Assembly: GCA_013387205.1 (NCBI GenBank)
Contig: WARV01000023.1
Span: forward strand, 1-41,617
Length of the DNA stretch: 41,617 nucleotides
Reading direction: 5' to 3'
DNA from: Patescibacteria group bacterium
GTDB lineage: Bacteria; Patescibacteriota; Doudnabacteria; UBA920
The notes under the pieces are model-generated. The model had not been told where the DNA came from. It saw only the letters and a list, made by a program, of their open reading frames with translations, and did not search any database. The first letter of the stretch is position 1; each line of letters opens with the position of its first letter. The translations under genes and the position numbers were made by a program. Below, in pieces: positions 7,879-14,199 of the stretch.

Positions 7879-7918
7879 AAACAGCCAAAACAAATCTAGC
7901 CCCCTCGCCAAACCTACA

Positions 7919-7960
7919 AAACAACATCCCAACATTCTCAAGTTTGTTGGGATGTTGTTT
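7919..7960. other. perfect 16-bp hairpin, orphan
   Basis: AAACAACATCCCAACA (7919-7934) pairs perfectly with 7945-7960 across a 10-nt loop. It lies between the divergent tRNA-Leu and pyrF promoters and terminates no gene I can see. It could be an insulator or a transcription-factor site. Confidence 0.6.
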
Positions 7961-7974
7961 AATAAAATTCATAC

Positions 7975-8003
7975 TTGCCATTTCCCGCTTATTCTTGTAA
8001 AAT
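7975..8003 (+). promoter_or_regulatory. pyrFE promoter
   Basis: TTGCCA (7975-7980), 17-nt spacer, TAAAAT (7998-8003) preceded by TG. Just downstream, cccaaga recurs after the pyrC promoter too. Confidence 0.7.
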
Positions 8004-8015
8004 ATGCCCAAGACC

Positions 8016-8060
8016 AAAGGAGGCCTAATGCGCGAAGAAATAAGCAAAGGCCTTCTTTAA
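8016..8060 (+). promoter_or_regulatory. leader peptide and SD-sequestering hairpin before pyrF
   Basis: AAAGGAGG (8016-8023) precedes ATG 8028, which opens a 10-codon ORF, MREEISKGLL, ending at 8060. AAAGGAGGCC (8016-8025) can pair with GGCCTTCTTT (8049-8058) with one G-U. The leader's own SD therefore lies in the 5' arm and its last codons in the 3' arm. This suggests a translation-coupled control of pyrF; it is inferred from layout only. Confidence 0.5.
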
Positions 8061-8089
8061 ATTTCTACTAGATTAGGAGAAAATTTCAG

Positions 8090-8902
8090 ATGTCATCCAT
8101 TTCACGGGAAAGTTTAAGAAAGAACATCATTGTCGCGCTCGATGTCAGCAGCGTGGACGCGGCTTTCGACTACTACGAATCCCTGAACGGCAAGGTAGGT
8201 GGTTTTAAGCTTGGGTTCGAGTTCTTCTACTCAACCCTAGTCAACCTCGTCACCAACCCGGACAGCAAAAAGGCGCACGAAGACCTCGATCTAACACGCC
8301 ACTTCTTCAAGACCCTGGCAGGTACGCCGTTCGGGGACGTAAAACTCTGCGACATCCCTGAAACAGTCAAAAAAGCGTTGCAAAATCTGCTGAAGCTGAA
8401 CCTGTTGATGTTCAACGTCCATGCGTGGGGCGGTAAACCCATGATGAAAGCGGCTCGGGCTGTGGTGGATGAATTCGCATCCGCCAATCCCGAAAAACCC
8501 AAGCCCCTGCTTTTGGCCGTCACCGTTCTGACCAGTATGGACAACAACGACCTGGAAGACATCGGCCTGCCCGAAGAATACCGGGTACCCATGGTCCAAA
8601 GCTTGGCCAAAGCAGCCTACGAATGCAATTGCGACGGCGTTATCGCTTCGGCTAAAGACACCAAGGCCATCCGAGAAGTTGTTCCTGACACCAAATTCAA
8701 AATATTCACCCCTGGCGTCCGCCTGCCCGGCTCAGCAAAACATGACCAGAAGGCCGTAACAACACCTGGCGAAGCCATCCGCAACGGCGCTGCCGGTGTT
8801 ATTATCGGCCGCGACATCACCGGTGCTGAAGACCCTGTGGCTGCTGTCGAAAAAATCATCGACAACATCATCGAAGCTGTAAACAATCCTGCCACCGCCT
8901 AA
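8090..8902 (+). CDS. pyrF: orotidine 5'-phosphate decarboxylase
   Basis: 270 aa, TIM barrel. It decarboxylates OMP to UMP, the last step of de novo UMP synthesis. Motifs: ALDVS (Asp18), GGFKLGFE (Lys40), and the catalytic D-x-K-x-x-D array as DVKLCDIP (Asp83, Lys85, Asp88). The phosphate-binding end is TPGVRLPG...VIIGRDITGAEDP. It is longer than the usual ~235 aa, mainly through the segment at 52-80 before the catalytic loop. SD TAGGAGA lies before ATG 8090. It overlaps nothing and is followed 14 nt later by pyrE, a two-gene operon with its own promoter and a strong terminator. Confidence 0.93.
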   Translation: MSSISRESLRKNIIVALDVSSVDAAFDYYESLNGKVGGFKLGFEFFYSTLVNLVTNPDSKKAHEDLDLTRHFFKTLAGTPFGDVKLCDIPETVKKALQNLLKLNLLMFNVHAWGGKPMMKAARAVVDEFASANPEKPKPLLLAVTVLTSMDNNDLEDIGLPEEYRVPMVQSLAKAAYECNCDGVIASAKDTKAIREVVPDTKFKIFTPGVRLPGSAKHDQKAVTTPGEAIRNGAAGVIIGRDITGAEDPVAAVEKIIDNIIEAVNNPATA

Positions 8903-8916
8903 ACAAGGAGCGCAAA

Positions 8917-9684
8917 ATGCACAGAAAAGCATCATTAGCAGTTTTACTCGAACCCGAAGATTCATTGGCAACACTCAAAAATTGCGACGGCTATTACGAC
9001 TGTCCTTTAGGGACGAACGGCGAACTACTCGGCCCCTTAGTCGGCTACGCTGGCCGCTACGACGACGGAAACGGCAACAAGCTTCAGTTTGTGGGTTTTA
9101 AGTACTACAATTTTGCCCGCGCTGAACGCTTCCCCCATGTCTGCGAAATGTTCGCTGAAGGAATTTGCAGCCGGCTCGCCGGAGAAGGCATTGACTTCGA
9201 TGTTATTGTCGGCGCGCCAATGGGCGGCATTATCCTTTCCAGCGACATTGCCCGCTTAGCCAATCGCCGGCGCGGATTCATGGAGAAAAAAGTCACCAAG
9301 GTGGCCACTCCGACCAGCAAAGAAGAATCTGTCCTAGTTATGGACCGGCACGAACTGTATCTAGGAGAAGATGTAATCCTAGGCGAAGACGTGGTTAACA
9401 ACATGTCGACCACGGACAAAGCCTGGAAAATCATCACCGAACGCAGAGCGCGGCTGATAGCGATTACCTGCGCTTTCAACCGCAGCGGTAAAACTTTTTT
9501 CCAAGCTCCGGACGGCAGCAAGATTCCGATTGTCTGCGACTTGGACATACCCACCAAGCAGTTCCGGCAAGACGACCCCATAGTGGCCGAATATGTGGCT
9601 AAAAATCAGGTCGTCTGGCATCCCAAGGACGACTGGAACATTCTCAAGGCAGCCATGGCTTCCGCCACGGCCCAAATCGGCTAG
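8917..9684 (+). CDS. pyrE: orotate phosphoribosyltransferase-like protein
   Basis: 255 aa type I PRTase fold. It would join orotate and PRPP to give OMP. FDVIVGAPMGGIILSSDIARL corresponds to the family's first PPi loop region, FMEKKV to the Lys-rich loop, and LGEDVVNNMSTTDKA (about 154-168) to the PRPP loop. That loop is normally VVEDVVTTGGS; the paired Gly is replaced by Met-Ser. The context, directly after pyrF (SD AAGGAGC) and beside pyrD/pyrC, strongly supports OPRTase. It is longer than usual (~210 aa), with an extra C-terminal part. A sister PRTase role is possible but less likely. Confidence 0.8.
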   Translation: MHRKASLAVLLEPEDSLATLKNCDGYYDCPLGTNGELLGPLVGYAGRYDDGNGNKLQFVGFKYYNFARAERFPHVCEMFAEGICSRLAGEGIDFDVIVGAPMGGIILSSDIARLANRRRGFMEKKVTKVATPTSKEESVLVMDRHELYLGEDVILGEDVVNNMSTTDKAWKIITERRARLIAITCAFNRSGKTFFQAPDGSKIPIVCDLDIPTKQFRQDDPIVAEYVAKNQVVWHPKDDWNILKAAMASATAQIG

Positions 9685-9709
9685 CATTATTCTTCGCTCA
9701 ACCAACCCT

Positions 9710-9746
9710 TCCGGGGCGCTTTTATATACAGCGCCCCGGATTTTTT
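9710..9746 (+). terminator. pyrFE terminator
   Basis: TCCGGGGCGCT (9710-9720) pairs with AGCGCCCCGGA (9730-9740), then TTTTTT. Confidence 0.9.
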
Positions 9747-9754
9747 ATTTATAA

Positions 9755-9785
9755 AAACGCCAGGGATAACATCTCCCTGGCGTTT
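9755..9785 (-). terminator. pyrD terminator
   Basis: AAACGCCAGGGA (9755-9766) pairs perfectly with 9774-9785; on the minus strand it is followed by TTTTATAAAT. With the preceding hairpin it insulates converging pyrE and pyrD. Confidence 0.8.
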
Positions 9786-9804
9786 GTCATATTTCATTGC
9801 GAGC

Positions 9805-10806
9805 TCATCCTCCTACAACTTTTTCGCGTACTGGCTGGTTGCTTACAGCCTTAATTGCTTCGCTGATGACCCCTTGGGTTCGCCAGCCGCGCAAGATGGT
9901 CACGCTGCCAATGCAAATTGCCTGCACTAGCTCTTGCCCGGCCTCCAGAACCCTATGGACATCTTTTTTCTGCAAAATACCGCCGCCGGCAGCAATGGGT
10001 TTTTCCAGCCCGCACTTGGCCGCATCATTTAACCAGTCTTCCAGCAAGGGAAGCAGAACAAAGCCCGACAACCCGCCGCCGCCAAACTTGGCCAAAGGCG
10101 ATTCCTTACTGCCGAACAAACCTTCCCAGTCAATCTTGTCAGGAAACTTGCCCCACGGAACCGTATTTGAAACACAAGTGGCGTCGTAAGCCGAATGCAG
10201 CTCCAGCTTTTTAACAACTTCTGGCCTGGTGGTAAGAGAAAACTTCATCACGATCGGAACACGCAGCCCAGATAGGATATCTAGCACGTTCCATATTTCG
10301 CTTATAAAGTCGTTTTCCGTACCATACGACACGCCAGCGTTCGGGCAGGAGACGTTTATCATAACCCCGATACGGGCGTTAAAAACAGGCAGGAACATTC
10401 TCAAAATGCGGGCAAATTCCCTTACCTCAAGCAGCCGTTCGTCCCGGGTTTTTTTCACGGCCATGAAAGAAATAAAAAACGGCTCAGTGCGTATTTGCCA
10501 TTTTCTAAACCTTAATAACCCTCTCAGGCCAGGACCGCTCAAACCTACGGCATTAAGCACCGCCCCCTTCCGCAACCTAACCACCACGCACTTGGGAAAT
10601 AAGCGGAGAGAGGTAATGCCGTCTTCCTTCATTGGCATATTCCCATCCCGTTGTTCCAAAGTCGTGGTCTTGGCCACGAACGTCATGCCTTTAAAGCGCA
10701 AGCCGAACCACCATAAAATCTTGTGGTACCAGTAGCCTTCGCCGAAAAATCCCTGGACGCCGGAGTGGCCCCAAACAGAACCGAAATCAATCCCTCGCAG
10801 TACCAT
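9805..10806 (-). CDS. pyrD: dihydroorotate dehydrogenase
   Basis: 333 aa FMN barrel, close to class 2 length. It oxidises dihydroorotate to orotate. Motifs: NAVGLSGPGLRGLL, INVSCPNAG (substrate/FMN contact), IVMKFSL (Lys), a CVSNTVPW loop, FGGGGLSG, and the phosphate site IAAGGGILQKKDVHRVLEAGQ with a following IGSV. SD AAAGGAGA lies before ATG 10806. The sequence diverges considerably from model enzymes, so the electron acceptor (quinone, NAD or fumarate) cannot be assigned. It faces pyrC from a shared divergent promoter region, and the neighbours make the pathway role convincing. Confidence 0.88.
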   Translation of the reverse strand: MVLRGIDFGSVWGHSGVQGFFGEGYWYHKILWWFGLRFKGMTFVAKTTTLEQRDGNMPMKEDGITSLRLFPKCVVVRLRKGAVLNAVGLSGPGLRGLLRFRKWQIRTEPFFISFMAVKKTRDERLLEVREFARILRMFLPVFNARIGVMINVSCPNAGVSYGTENDFISEIWNVLDILSGLRVPIVMKFSLTTRPEVVKKLELHSAYDATCVSNTVPWGKFPDKIDWEGLFGSKESPLAKFGGGGLSGFVLLPLLEDWLNDAAKCGLEKPIAAGGGILQKKDVHRVLEAGQELVQAICIGSVTILRGWRTQGVISEAIKAVSNQPVREKVVGG

Positions 10807-10861
10807 TGTATCTCCTTTGGGTTTTTTATTCTCGGATAATCCTAAAATTCAAAGCACCTGA

Positions 10862-10890
10862 ATTTTACTTATCAGACCTAAAATTGTCAA
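10862..10890 (-). promoter_or_regulatory. pyrD promoter
   Basis: On the minus strand TTGACA (10890-10885), 17-nt spacer, TAAAAT (10867-10862). Confidence 0.75.
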
Positions 10891-10901
10891 TTATTTTCTC
10901 C

Positions 10902-10929
10902 TTGCTTTTTCCGCCGGTTCCCGTATAAT
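10902..10929 (+). promoter_or_regulatory. pyrC promoter
   Basis: TTGCTT (10902-10907), 16-nt spacer, TATAAT (10924-10929). It is back-to-back with the pyrD promoter: the two -35 boxes are 11 nt apart, so one regulator could cover both. Confidence 0.7.
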
Positions 10930-10971
10930 GTCCCAAGAACCGTTATTCCAAAATGGAGGAACCTTAAGACT

Positions 10972-11991
10972 GTGACCAGATTAAAAATCCGCATGCCGGA
11001 TGATTTTCACCGCCACCTGCGAAGATACGAATTGTTGCCAACCCTGCTGCGCCACCTTGGACCGTTTGCCAGGGCTGTCGTGATGCCTAATGTAAAAAAC
11101 GACATCTTAGACAGCCGCGACATTGAAGGGTACCGCTTCGAAATTACGTCCTCCTTACCGGCAGGAGTCGATTTTAAACCGCTCATGACCGTTAAGATCA
11201 CCACGGAAACAAAACCGGATACCATCTTGCAAGCCGCAAAGGTTGGCGCTGTTGCCGCCAAGTATTATCCGCCGCAACTGACTACCAATTCCGGCAACGG
11301 CATCCCGGCTGACGATTTTGCCGAGCGCGGCGACCTGTTCGAAGCTTTGCAGCAAGCGAACATGCTTCTGCTTCTGCACGGGGAGCACGACAAATCAGCG
11401 CGCTGCATTGACCGGGAAGAAGACTTCCTGAAAGTCGTCCTCCAAATTGCGCAGAGATTCTCCAAACTGCGCGTCGTCCTGGAGCATGTCACTACCGCCA
11501 AAGCCATCACCGCTGTAACTTACGAATTTCCAAATAATGTGGCCGCGACCATCACTCCGCACCACCTCAAGCTGACACTGAACGATATCATCGGCGACAA
11601 CCTTCACCCCCACAACTTTTGCAAGCCTGTTGCCAAATGGGAAGAAGACCGTCTGGCTTTAATCGAAGCGGCGACCAGCGGCAACCCCAAATTCTTTGCC
11701 GGCACTGACTGTGCCGCACACCTCAAAGGAAACAAGGAGTGTGCGGAAGGCTGCGCCGGAGTTTTCACCGGCGAATGGGGCGCGTTGCACTACGCTGACA
11801 TCTTTGACCAAGCAGGCAAACTCGACCGCCTCGAAGGCTTCCTCTGTAAATTCGGCGCGGACTTTTACGGGCTACCTACGAACTCCGGAGAAGTCGAGCT
11901 GGTGAAACAGGCAACAATAATCCCTAAAGAAACGGATGGCATTGTACCGTTTCAGGCAGGATTATCGCTTCCCTGGTCATATGAATCATAA
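10972..11991 (+). CDS. pyrC: dihydroorotase
   Basis: 339 aa, class II (E. coli type) amidohydrolase. It cyclises carbamoyl-aspartate to dihydroorotate. Zinc ligands are visible: HRH (His13, His15), the carboxylated Lys in AAKYYP (Lys97), LHGEH (His136), LEHVTT (His172), and catalytic Asp246 in FAGTDCAAH. TPHHL and KPV also match. The start GTG 10972 is preceded by GGAGGA 11 nt away; the first ATG inside would remove six residues. Normal length. The gene is single, with its own promoter and a strong terminator. Confidence 0.93.
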   Translation: MTRLKIRMPDDFHRHLRRYELLPTLLRHLGPFARAVVMPNVKNDILDSRDIEGYRFEITSSLPAGVDFKPLMTVKITTETKPDTILQAAKVGAVAAKYYPPQLTTNSGNGIPADDFAERGDLFEALQQANMLLLLHGEHDKSARCIDREEDFLKVVLQIAQRFSKLRVVLEHVTTAKAITAVTYEFPNNVAATITPHHLKLTLNDIIGDNLHPHNFCKPVAKWEEDRLALIEAATSGNPKFFAGTDCAAHLKGNKECAEGCAGVFTGEWGALHYADIFDQAGKLDRLEGFLCKFGADFYGLPTNSGEVELVKQATIIPKETDGIVPFQAGLSLPWSYES

Positions 11992-12000
11992 GATGCCTTG

Positions 12001-12044
12001 GAGCGCCGAAAACCTCATAAAGGTTTTCGGCGCTCGTTCTTTTT
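12001..12044 (+). terminator. pyrC terminator
   Basis: GAGCGCCGAAAACCT (12001-12015) pairs perfectly with 12021-12035; the T-rich tail runs straight into the next promoter. Confidence 0.9.
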
Positions 12045-12052
12045 GGTATAAT
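12044..12052 (+). promoter_or_regulatory. extended -10 of a leaderless gene
   Basis: TGGTATAAT ends seven nt before ATG 12059, so transcription should start at or next to the ATG. No -35 is needed in this type. Confidence 0.65.
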
Positions 12053-12058
12053 TTTTTT

Positions 12059-12367
12059 ATGTCACGACATTTCCAAAGAAAAATTGAAGATTTTATATGC
12101 GAACATTGCGGCAAAAAGGTTAAGGGCGACGGATTCACCAACCACTGCCCGAATTGCTTATACAGCAAACATGTCGATATTAATCCTGGAGACAGGGCCA
12201 ACGCTTGCGGCGGCTTAATGAAACCTGTTGCGGTAGAAATAAAATCTGGTGATTACATTTTAACCCACAAATGCGAGATCTGCGGCTTTGAAAAGAAAAA
12301 CAAAACCGCCAAAGATGATAACTTTGAGGAAATTTTAAAGCTTTCCCAAAGCATTGCAAATTTTTAA
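12059..12367 (+). CDS. RNHCP domain zinc-ribbon protein
   Basis: 102 aa. Two CxxC ribbons flank the core: CEHCGKKVKGDGFTNHCPNCLYSKHVD at 16-42 and CEICGF near 79. DINPGDRANACGGLMKPVAVE is the RNHCP-family signature. The family is small, with unknown function; nucleic-acid binding is plausible from the ribbons. The reading frame is open further upstream (to 11936), but that extension crosses the pyrC end and terminator. The ATG at 12059 lies exactly at the expected transcription start after TGGTATAAT, implying a leaderless mRNA. Confidence 0.88.
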   Translation: MSRHFQRKIEDFICEHCGKKVKGDGFTNHCPNCLYSKHVDINPGDRANACGGLMKPVAVEIKSGDYILTHKCEICGFEKKNKTAKDDNFEEILKLSQSIANF

Positions 12368-12382
12368 GTTTTTTGGTATAGT
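12354..12382 (+). promoter_or_regulatory. tRNA-Val promoter
   Basis: TTGCAA (12354-12359), 17-nt spacer, TGG-TATAGT (-10 at 12377-12382). The box overlaps the end of the RNHCP gene. The present tRNA begins ~125 nt further on; a partial tRNA copy begins at 12406. Confidence 0.65.
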
Positions 12383-12405
12383 ATCTAGGAAGTTCTTTAA
12401 TTTTC

Positions 12406-12417
12406 GGGCGGTTAGCT
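12406..12417 (+). repeat. duplicated 5' end of tRNA-Val
   Basis: GGGCGGTTAGCT is identical to the first 12 nt of tRNA-Val (12508-12519). The ~90 nt between them are made of palindromic repeats. Confidence 0.7.
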
Positions 12418-12420
12418 TCC

Positions 12421-12443
12421 TCCTTCGCTAAAGCTTCGAAGGA
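12421..12443. repeat. palindromic repeat, copy 1
   Basis: TCCTTCG (12421-12427) and CGAAGGA (12437-12443) enclose the core gctaaagctt type. Confidence 0.65.
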
Positions 12444-12483
12444 CAAGCTTCTAAGATGTCAGCCAAGTAAAATATCAGGTTTA

Positions 12484-12509
12484 CCCTGCGAAGCCTTGGC
12501 GAAGTAGGG
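12484..12509. repeat. palindromic repeat, copy 2
   Basis: CCCT / AGGG arms around GCGAAGCCTTGGCGAAG. The right arm includes the first two G of tRNA-Val. Confidence 0.65.
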
Positions 12510-12584
12510 GCGGTTAGCTCAGCTGGTTAGAGCGCCTCGTTTACACCGAGGAGGTCACAGGTTCGACTCCTGTATCGCCCACCA
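12508..12584 (+). tRNA. tRNA-Val (TAC)
   Basis: 77 nt including encoded CCA. Acceptor GGGCGGT/ATCGCCC (one G-U), anticodon loop TTTACAC on a CCTCG/CGAGG stem, T arm ACAGG-TTCGACT-CCTGT. Confidence 0.96.
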
Positions 12585-12607
12585 GCCTACGCTAAAGCTT
12601 CGGCTGG
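12582..12607. repeat. palindromic repeat, copy 3
   Basis: CCAGCC / GGCTGG arms around tacgctaaagcttc. The left arm starts with the CCA of tRNA-Val. Confidence 0.65.
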
Positions 12608-12635
12608 CCTTTGGCCAGATGAAATAATAGAAGGC

Positions 12636-12665
12636 TGTCCGACGAAGCCTTGGCGAAGTCGGACA
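12636..12665. repeat. palindromic repeat, copy 4
   Basis: TGTCCGA (12636-12642) / TCGGACA (12659-12665), perfect 7-bp arms around CGAAGCCTTGGCGAAG. Confidence 0.7.
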
Positions 12666-12683
12666 TTCAAAAATAAAAATTTT

Positions 12684-12758
12684 GCCTCGGTAGCTCAGTG
12701 GTAGAGCAGACGCCTGAAGAGCGTCGTGTCGTCAGTTCGATTCTGACCCGGGGCACCA
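12684..12758 (+). tRNA. tRNA-Phe (GAA)
   Basis: 75 nt including encoded CCA. Acceptor GCCTCGG/CCGGGGC (one U-G), anticodon loop CTGAAGA on GACGC/GCGTC, T arm GTCAG/CTGAC. Confidence 0.95.
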
Positions 12759-12824
12759 CGTACCATTCGCTGCGCTCAGGTGCATGGCGAGGCCACAAAA
12801 CAAAATCCATTTGGAAATCAAATT

Positions 12825-13340
12825 ATGAATGCCAGGCAGGGTTTTACCCTAATAGAGCTTTTGGTGGTAATTTCAATTATCGGATTACTGTCGTCCGTAG
12901 TTCTTGTTGCGGTAAACAATTCGCGGGAAAAAGCGAAAATGACAAAAGCCTTGGCAGATTTGTCCCAATTTTCCAAAGTCTCCCAAATTGCCCAGACAGA
13001 ATCCAGCAAGCGCCTGATGGACATAACAGGGAGCAACTGCAGCGATTGCATCTGCAGGGGAATGGACATTAGGAATATTTCGATTTCCAGCAGCTGCTTT
13101 ATCCAGTGGCAAAACGCCTTAACGGCAATTGTAACTGCTGCCGGTCCAATCGGCAAAGGTGCTGGCGCATTACTCCGCGACCCGTGGGGAAGCCCTTACA
13201 ACCTGGATGAGAACGAGCGCGAGGGTGGATCTAACGATTGCCGGACGGACACAGCAAGATCCGTGGGACCTGACGGGGTATGGGGAACATCTGACGACAT
13301 AAGTATAGATATTCCTTTAAGCAAAATTCCCTGCCCTTGA
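12825..13340 (+). CDS. type IV prepilin-like protein
   Basis: 171 aa from ATG 12825 (MNARQGFTLIELL). It has a short basic leader, a prepilin peptidase site between Gly6 and Phe7 with Glu at +5, and the hydrophobic N-terminal helix VVISIIGLLSSVVLVAVN. A KAKMTKALADLSQFSK helix continues it. The C-terminal globular part has Cys pairs (NCSDCICRG, SSCF) and ends near GVWGTSDDISIDIPLSK, typical of type II secretion/pilus pseudopilins. It would be processed, N-methylated and assembled at the inner membrane. The longer frame from 12780 is unlikely, because a prepilin leader should be short. It sits alone between tRNAs, unusual for a pilin, and may use the tRNA-Phe transcript or repeats upstream. Confidence 0.88.
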   Translation: MNARQGFTLIELLVVISIIGLLSSVVLVAVNNSREKAKMTKALADLSQFSKVSQIAQTESSKRLMDITGSNCSDCICRGMDIRNISISSSCFIQWQNALTAIVTAAGPIGKGAGALLRDPWGSPYNLDENEREGGSNDCRTDTARSVGPDGVWGTSDDISIDIPLSKIPCP

Positions 13341-13365
13341 AAAAGAAAAAGGATCTTAGTATAAT
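13337..13365 (+). promoter_or_regulatory. tRNA-Gly promoter
   Basis: TTGAAA (13337-13342, overlapping the pilin stop), 17-nt spacer, TATAAT (13360-13365), ten nt before the tRNA. Confidence 0.8.
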
Positions 13366-13374
13366 TGAATAAAT

Positions 13375-13448
13375 GCGGCTATGGTTCAATGGTAGAACTT
13401 CTCCTTGCCATGGAGAGGATAGGGGTTCGATTCCCCTTAGCCGCTCCA
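13375..13448 (+). tRNA. tRNA-Gly (GCC)
   Basis: 74 nt including encoded CCA. Acceptor GCGGCTA/TAGCCGC, discriminator T, anticodon loop TTGCCAT on TCTCC/GGAGA, T arm GGGG-TTCGATT-CCCC. Confidence 0.96.
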
Positions 13449-13457
13449 AAAGAAAAC

Positions 13458-13487
13458 GTCTCACCCTTGCGGTGGGACTTTTTCTTT
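13458..13487 (+). terminator. tRNA-Gly terminator
   Basis: GTCTCACC (13458-13465) pairs with GGTGGGAC (13471-13478), then tttttctttt. Confidence 0.85.
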
Positions 13488-13499
13488 TTAAGAAGGCGC

Positions 13500-13649
13500 A
13501 AGGGGAATCGAACGGGTTGAAACGAGGTTAGACCGCTTCAGCAGAAGCGGGTCGCGACCGAGTGATCAGATGATCCGAGCGGGCGCAGGATTATCTGCAA
13601 CCCAGGACTACGAGTGAGCCTGCAGGCAAACGAGGACGAAATTCCCCTT
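13500..13649. other. GC-rich structured region closed by tRNA-like arms
   Basis: AAGGGGAAT (13500-13508) is the inverse of the duplicated tRNA-Gly T-arm ATTCCCCTT (13641-13649). Inside are CCGCTTC/GAAGCGG, gtcgcgac, gatcagatgatc and gcctgcaggc. No ORF is convincing. It could be a structured RNA or a decayed insertion. Confidence 0.45.
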
Positions 13650-13659
13650 AGCCGCTCCA
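13641..13659 (+). repeat. duplicated 3' end of tRNA-Gly, copy 2
   Basis: ATTCCCCTTAGCCGCTCCA is identical to 13430-13448, the last 19 nt of tRNA-Gly. There is no tRNA body before it. Confidence 0.85.
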
Positions 13660-13682
13660 GACTTCGCTAAAGCTTCGTCTGG
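13657..13682. repeat. palindromic repeat, copy 5
   Basis: CCAGAC / GTCTGG arms around ttcgctaaagcttc. The left arm again begins with the CCA of the tRNA copy. Confidence 0.65.
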
Positions 13683-13746
13683 CTTACGCCAGCAGCAAGG
13701 TTTGTCGAAGATTGGATATAAAATAACAAGTATATATTTAAACGAA

Positions 13747-13780
13747 GTCTGCGCGCCGAAACTTTAGTGAAGGCGGGCTT
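13747..13780. repeat. diverged palindromic repeat before GIY-YIG gene
   Basis: GCGCGCC and GGCGGGC arms enclose gaaactttagtgaag, a variant of the core, followed by TTTTT and then the ATG of the next gene. Confidence 0.5.
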
Positions 13781-13783
13781 TTT

Positions 13784-14029
13784 ATGTATTATGCATACAT
13801 TCTCCAAAGTATAAACTACCCCAAAGAGCACTACGTAGGTTATTCGACAGATTTAAAATCCCGAGTCAAAGCCCACGACTGGGGAGACTCTGTGCATACT
13901 AGTAAATTTAAGCCTTGGAAATTGGTATGCTATCTTGGATTTGACAACGAGCGCTCGGCTAGGGAATTTGAATATTATCTTAAAACCGGATCAGGAAGGG
14001 CTTTTCTTAAAAGACATCTTTTAAAATAA
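13784..14029 (+). CDS. GIY-YIG domain mini-endonuclease
   Basis: 81 aa, essentially one GIY-YIG domain of the UPF0213/URI type. YYAYILQS carries the first motif (AYI for GIY), HYVGYST the second (YVG for YIG), DLKSRVKAHD supplies the conserved Arg, TSKFKPWKLVCYLGF follows, and AREFEYYLKTGSGRAFLKRHL carries the metal-binding Glu. Stand-alone proteins of this kind are common and mostly uncharacterised; repair or phage/mobile DNA cleavage are proposed roles. It lies between copies 2 and 3 of the duplicated tRNA-Gly 3' end, so the gene may be cargo of a decayed tRNA-targeting element. No SD; a hairpin plus T run lies directly upstream of the ATG. Confidence 0.88.
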   Translation: MYYAYILQSINYPKEHYVGYSTDLKSRVKAHDWGDSVHTSKFKPWKLVCYLGFDNERSAREFEYYLKTGSGRAFLKRHLLK

Positions 14030-14032
14030 TAT

Positions 14033-14060
14033 CCGACCCTTGTGGTGGGGCTTTTTCTTT
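14033..14060 (+). terminator. degenerate copy of the tRNA-Gly terminator
   Basis: TCCGACC/GGTGGGG (one mismatch) with cttgt loop and ctttttcttttt tail. The sequence closely parallels 13458-13487. Confidence 0.55.
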
Positions 14061-14199
14061 TTGGAAAGGTTAAAGATTGATGAGAATACCTTTGGGTTCG
14101 ACTATTAGTCCTCCGAAGCTTTTCGAAGATCCGACGTAGCCTTGCCTTGCCCGCCATAGCTTTACGCGAAGGCTGGGACGAAGTTGGAAGCGAAGGAGG

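Noticed and set aside
9105-9581. Overlapping minus-strand frames in the pyr genes
   Set aside because: Shadows of the high-GC codon pattern of pyrE; no start signals.
11936-12058. Long N-terminal extension of the RNHCP gene
   Set aside because: It overlaps the pyrC end and terminator; the ATG at 12059 fits the promoter.
12421-13682. CRISPR array
   Set aside because: The repeats are palindromic, unequally spaced and lie around tRNAs; no unique equal-length spacers and no cas genes.
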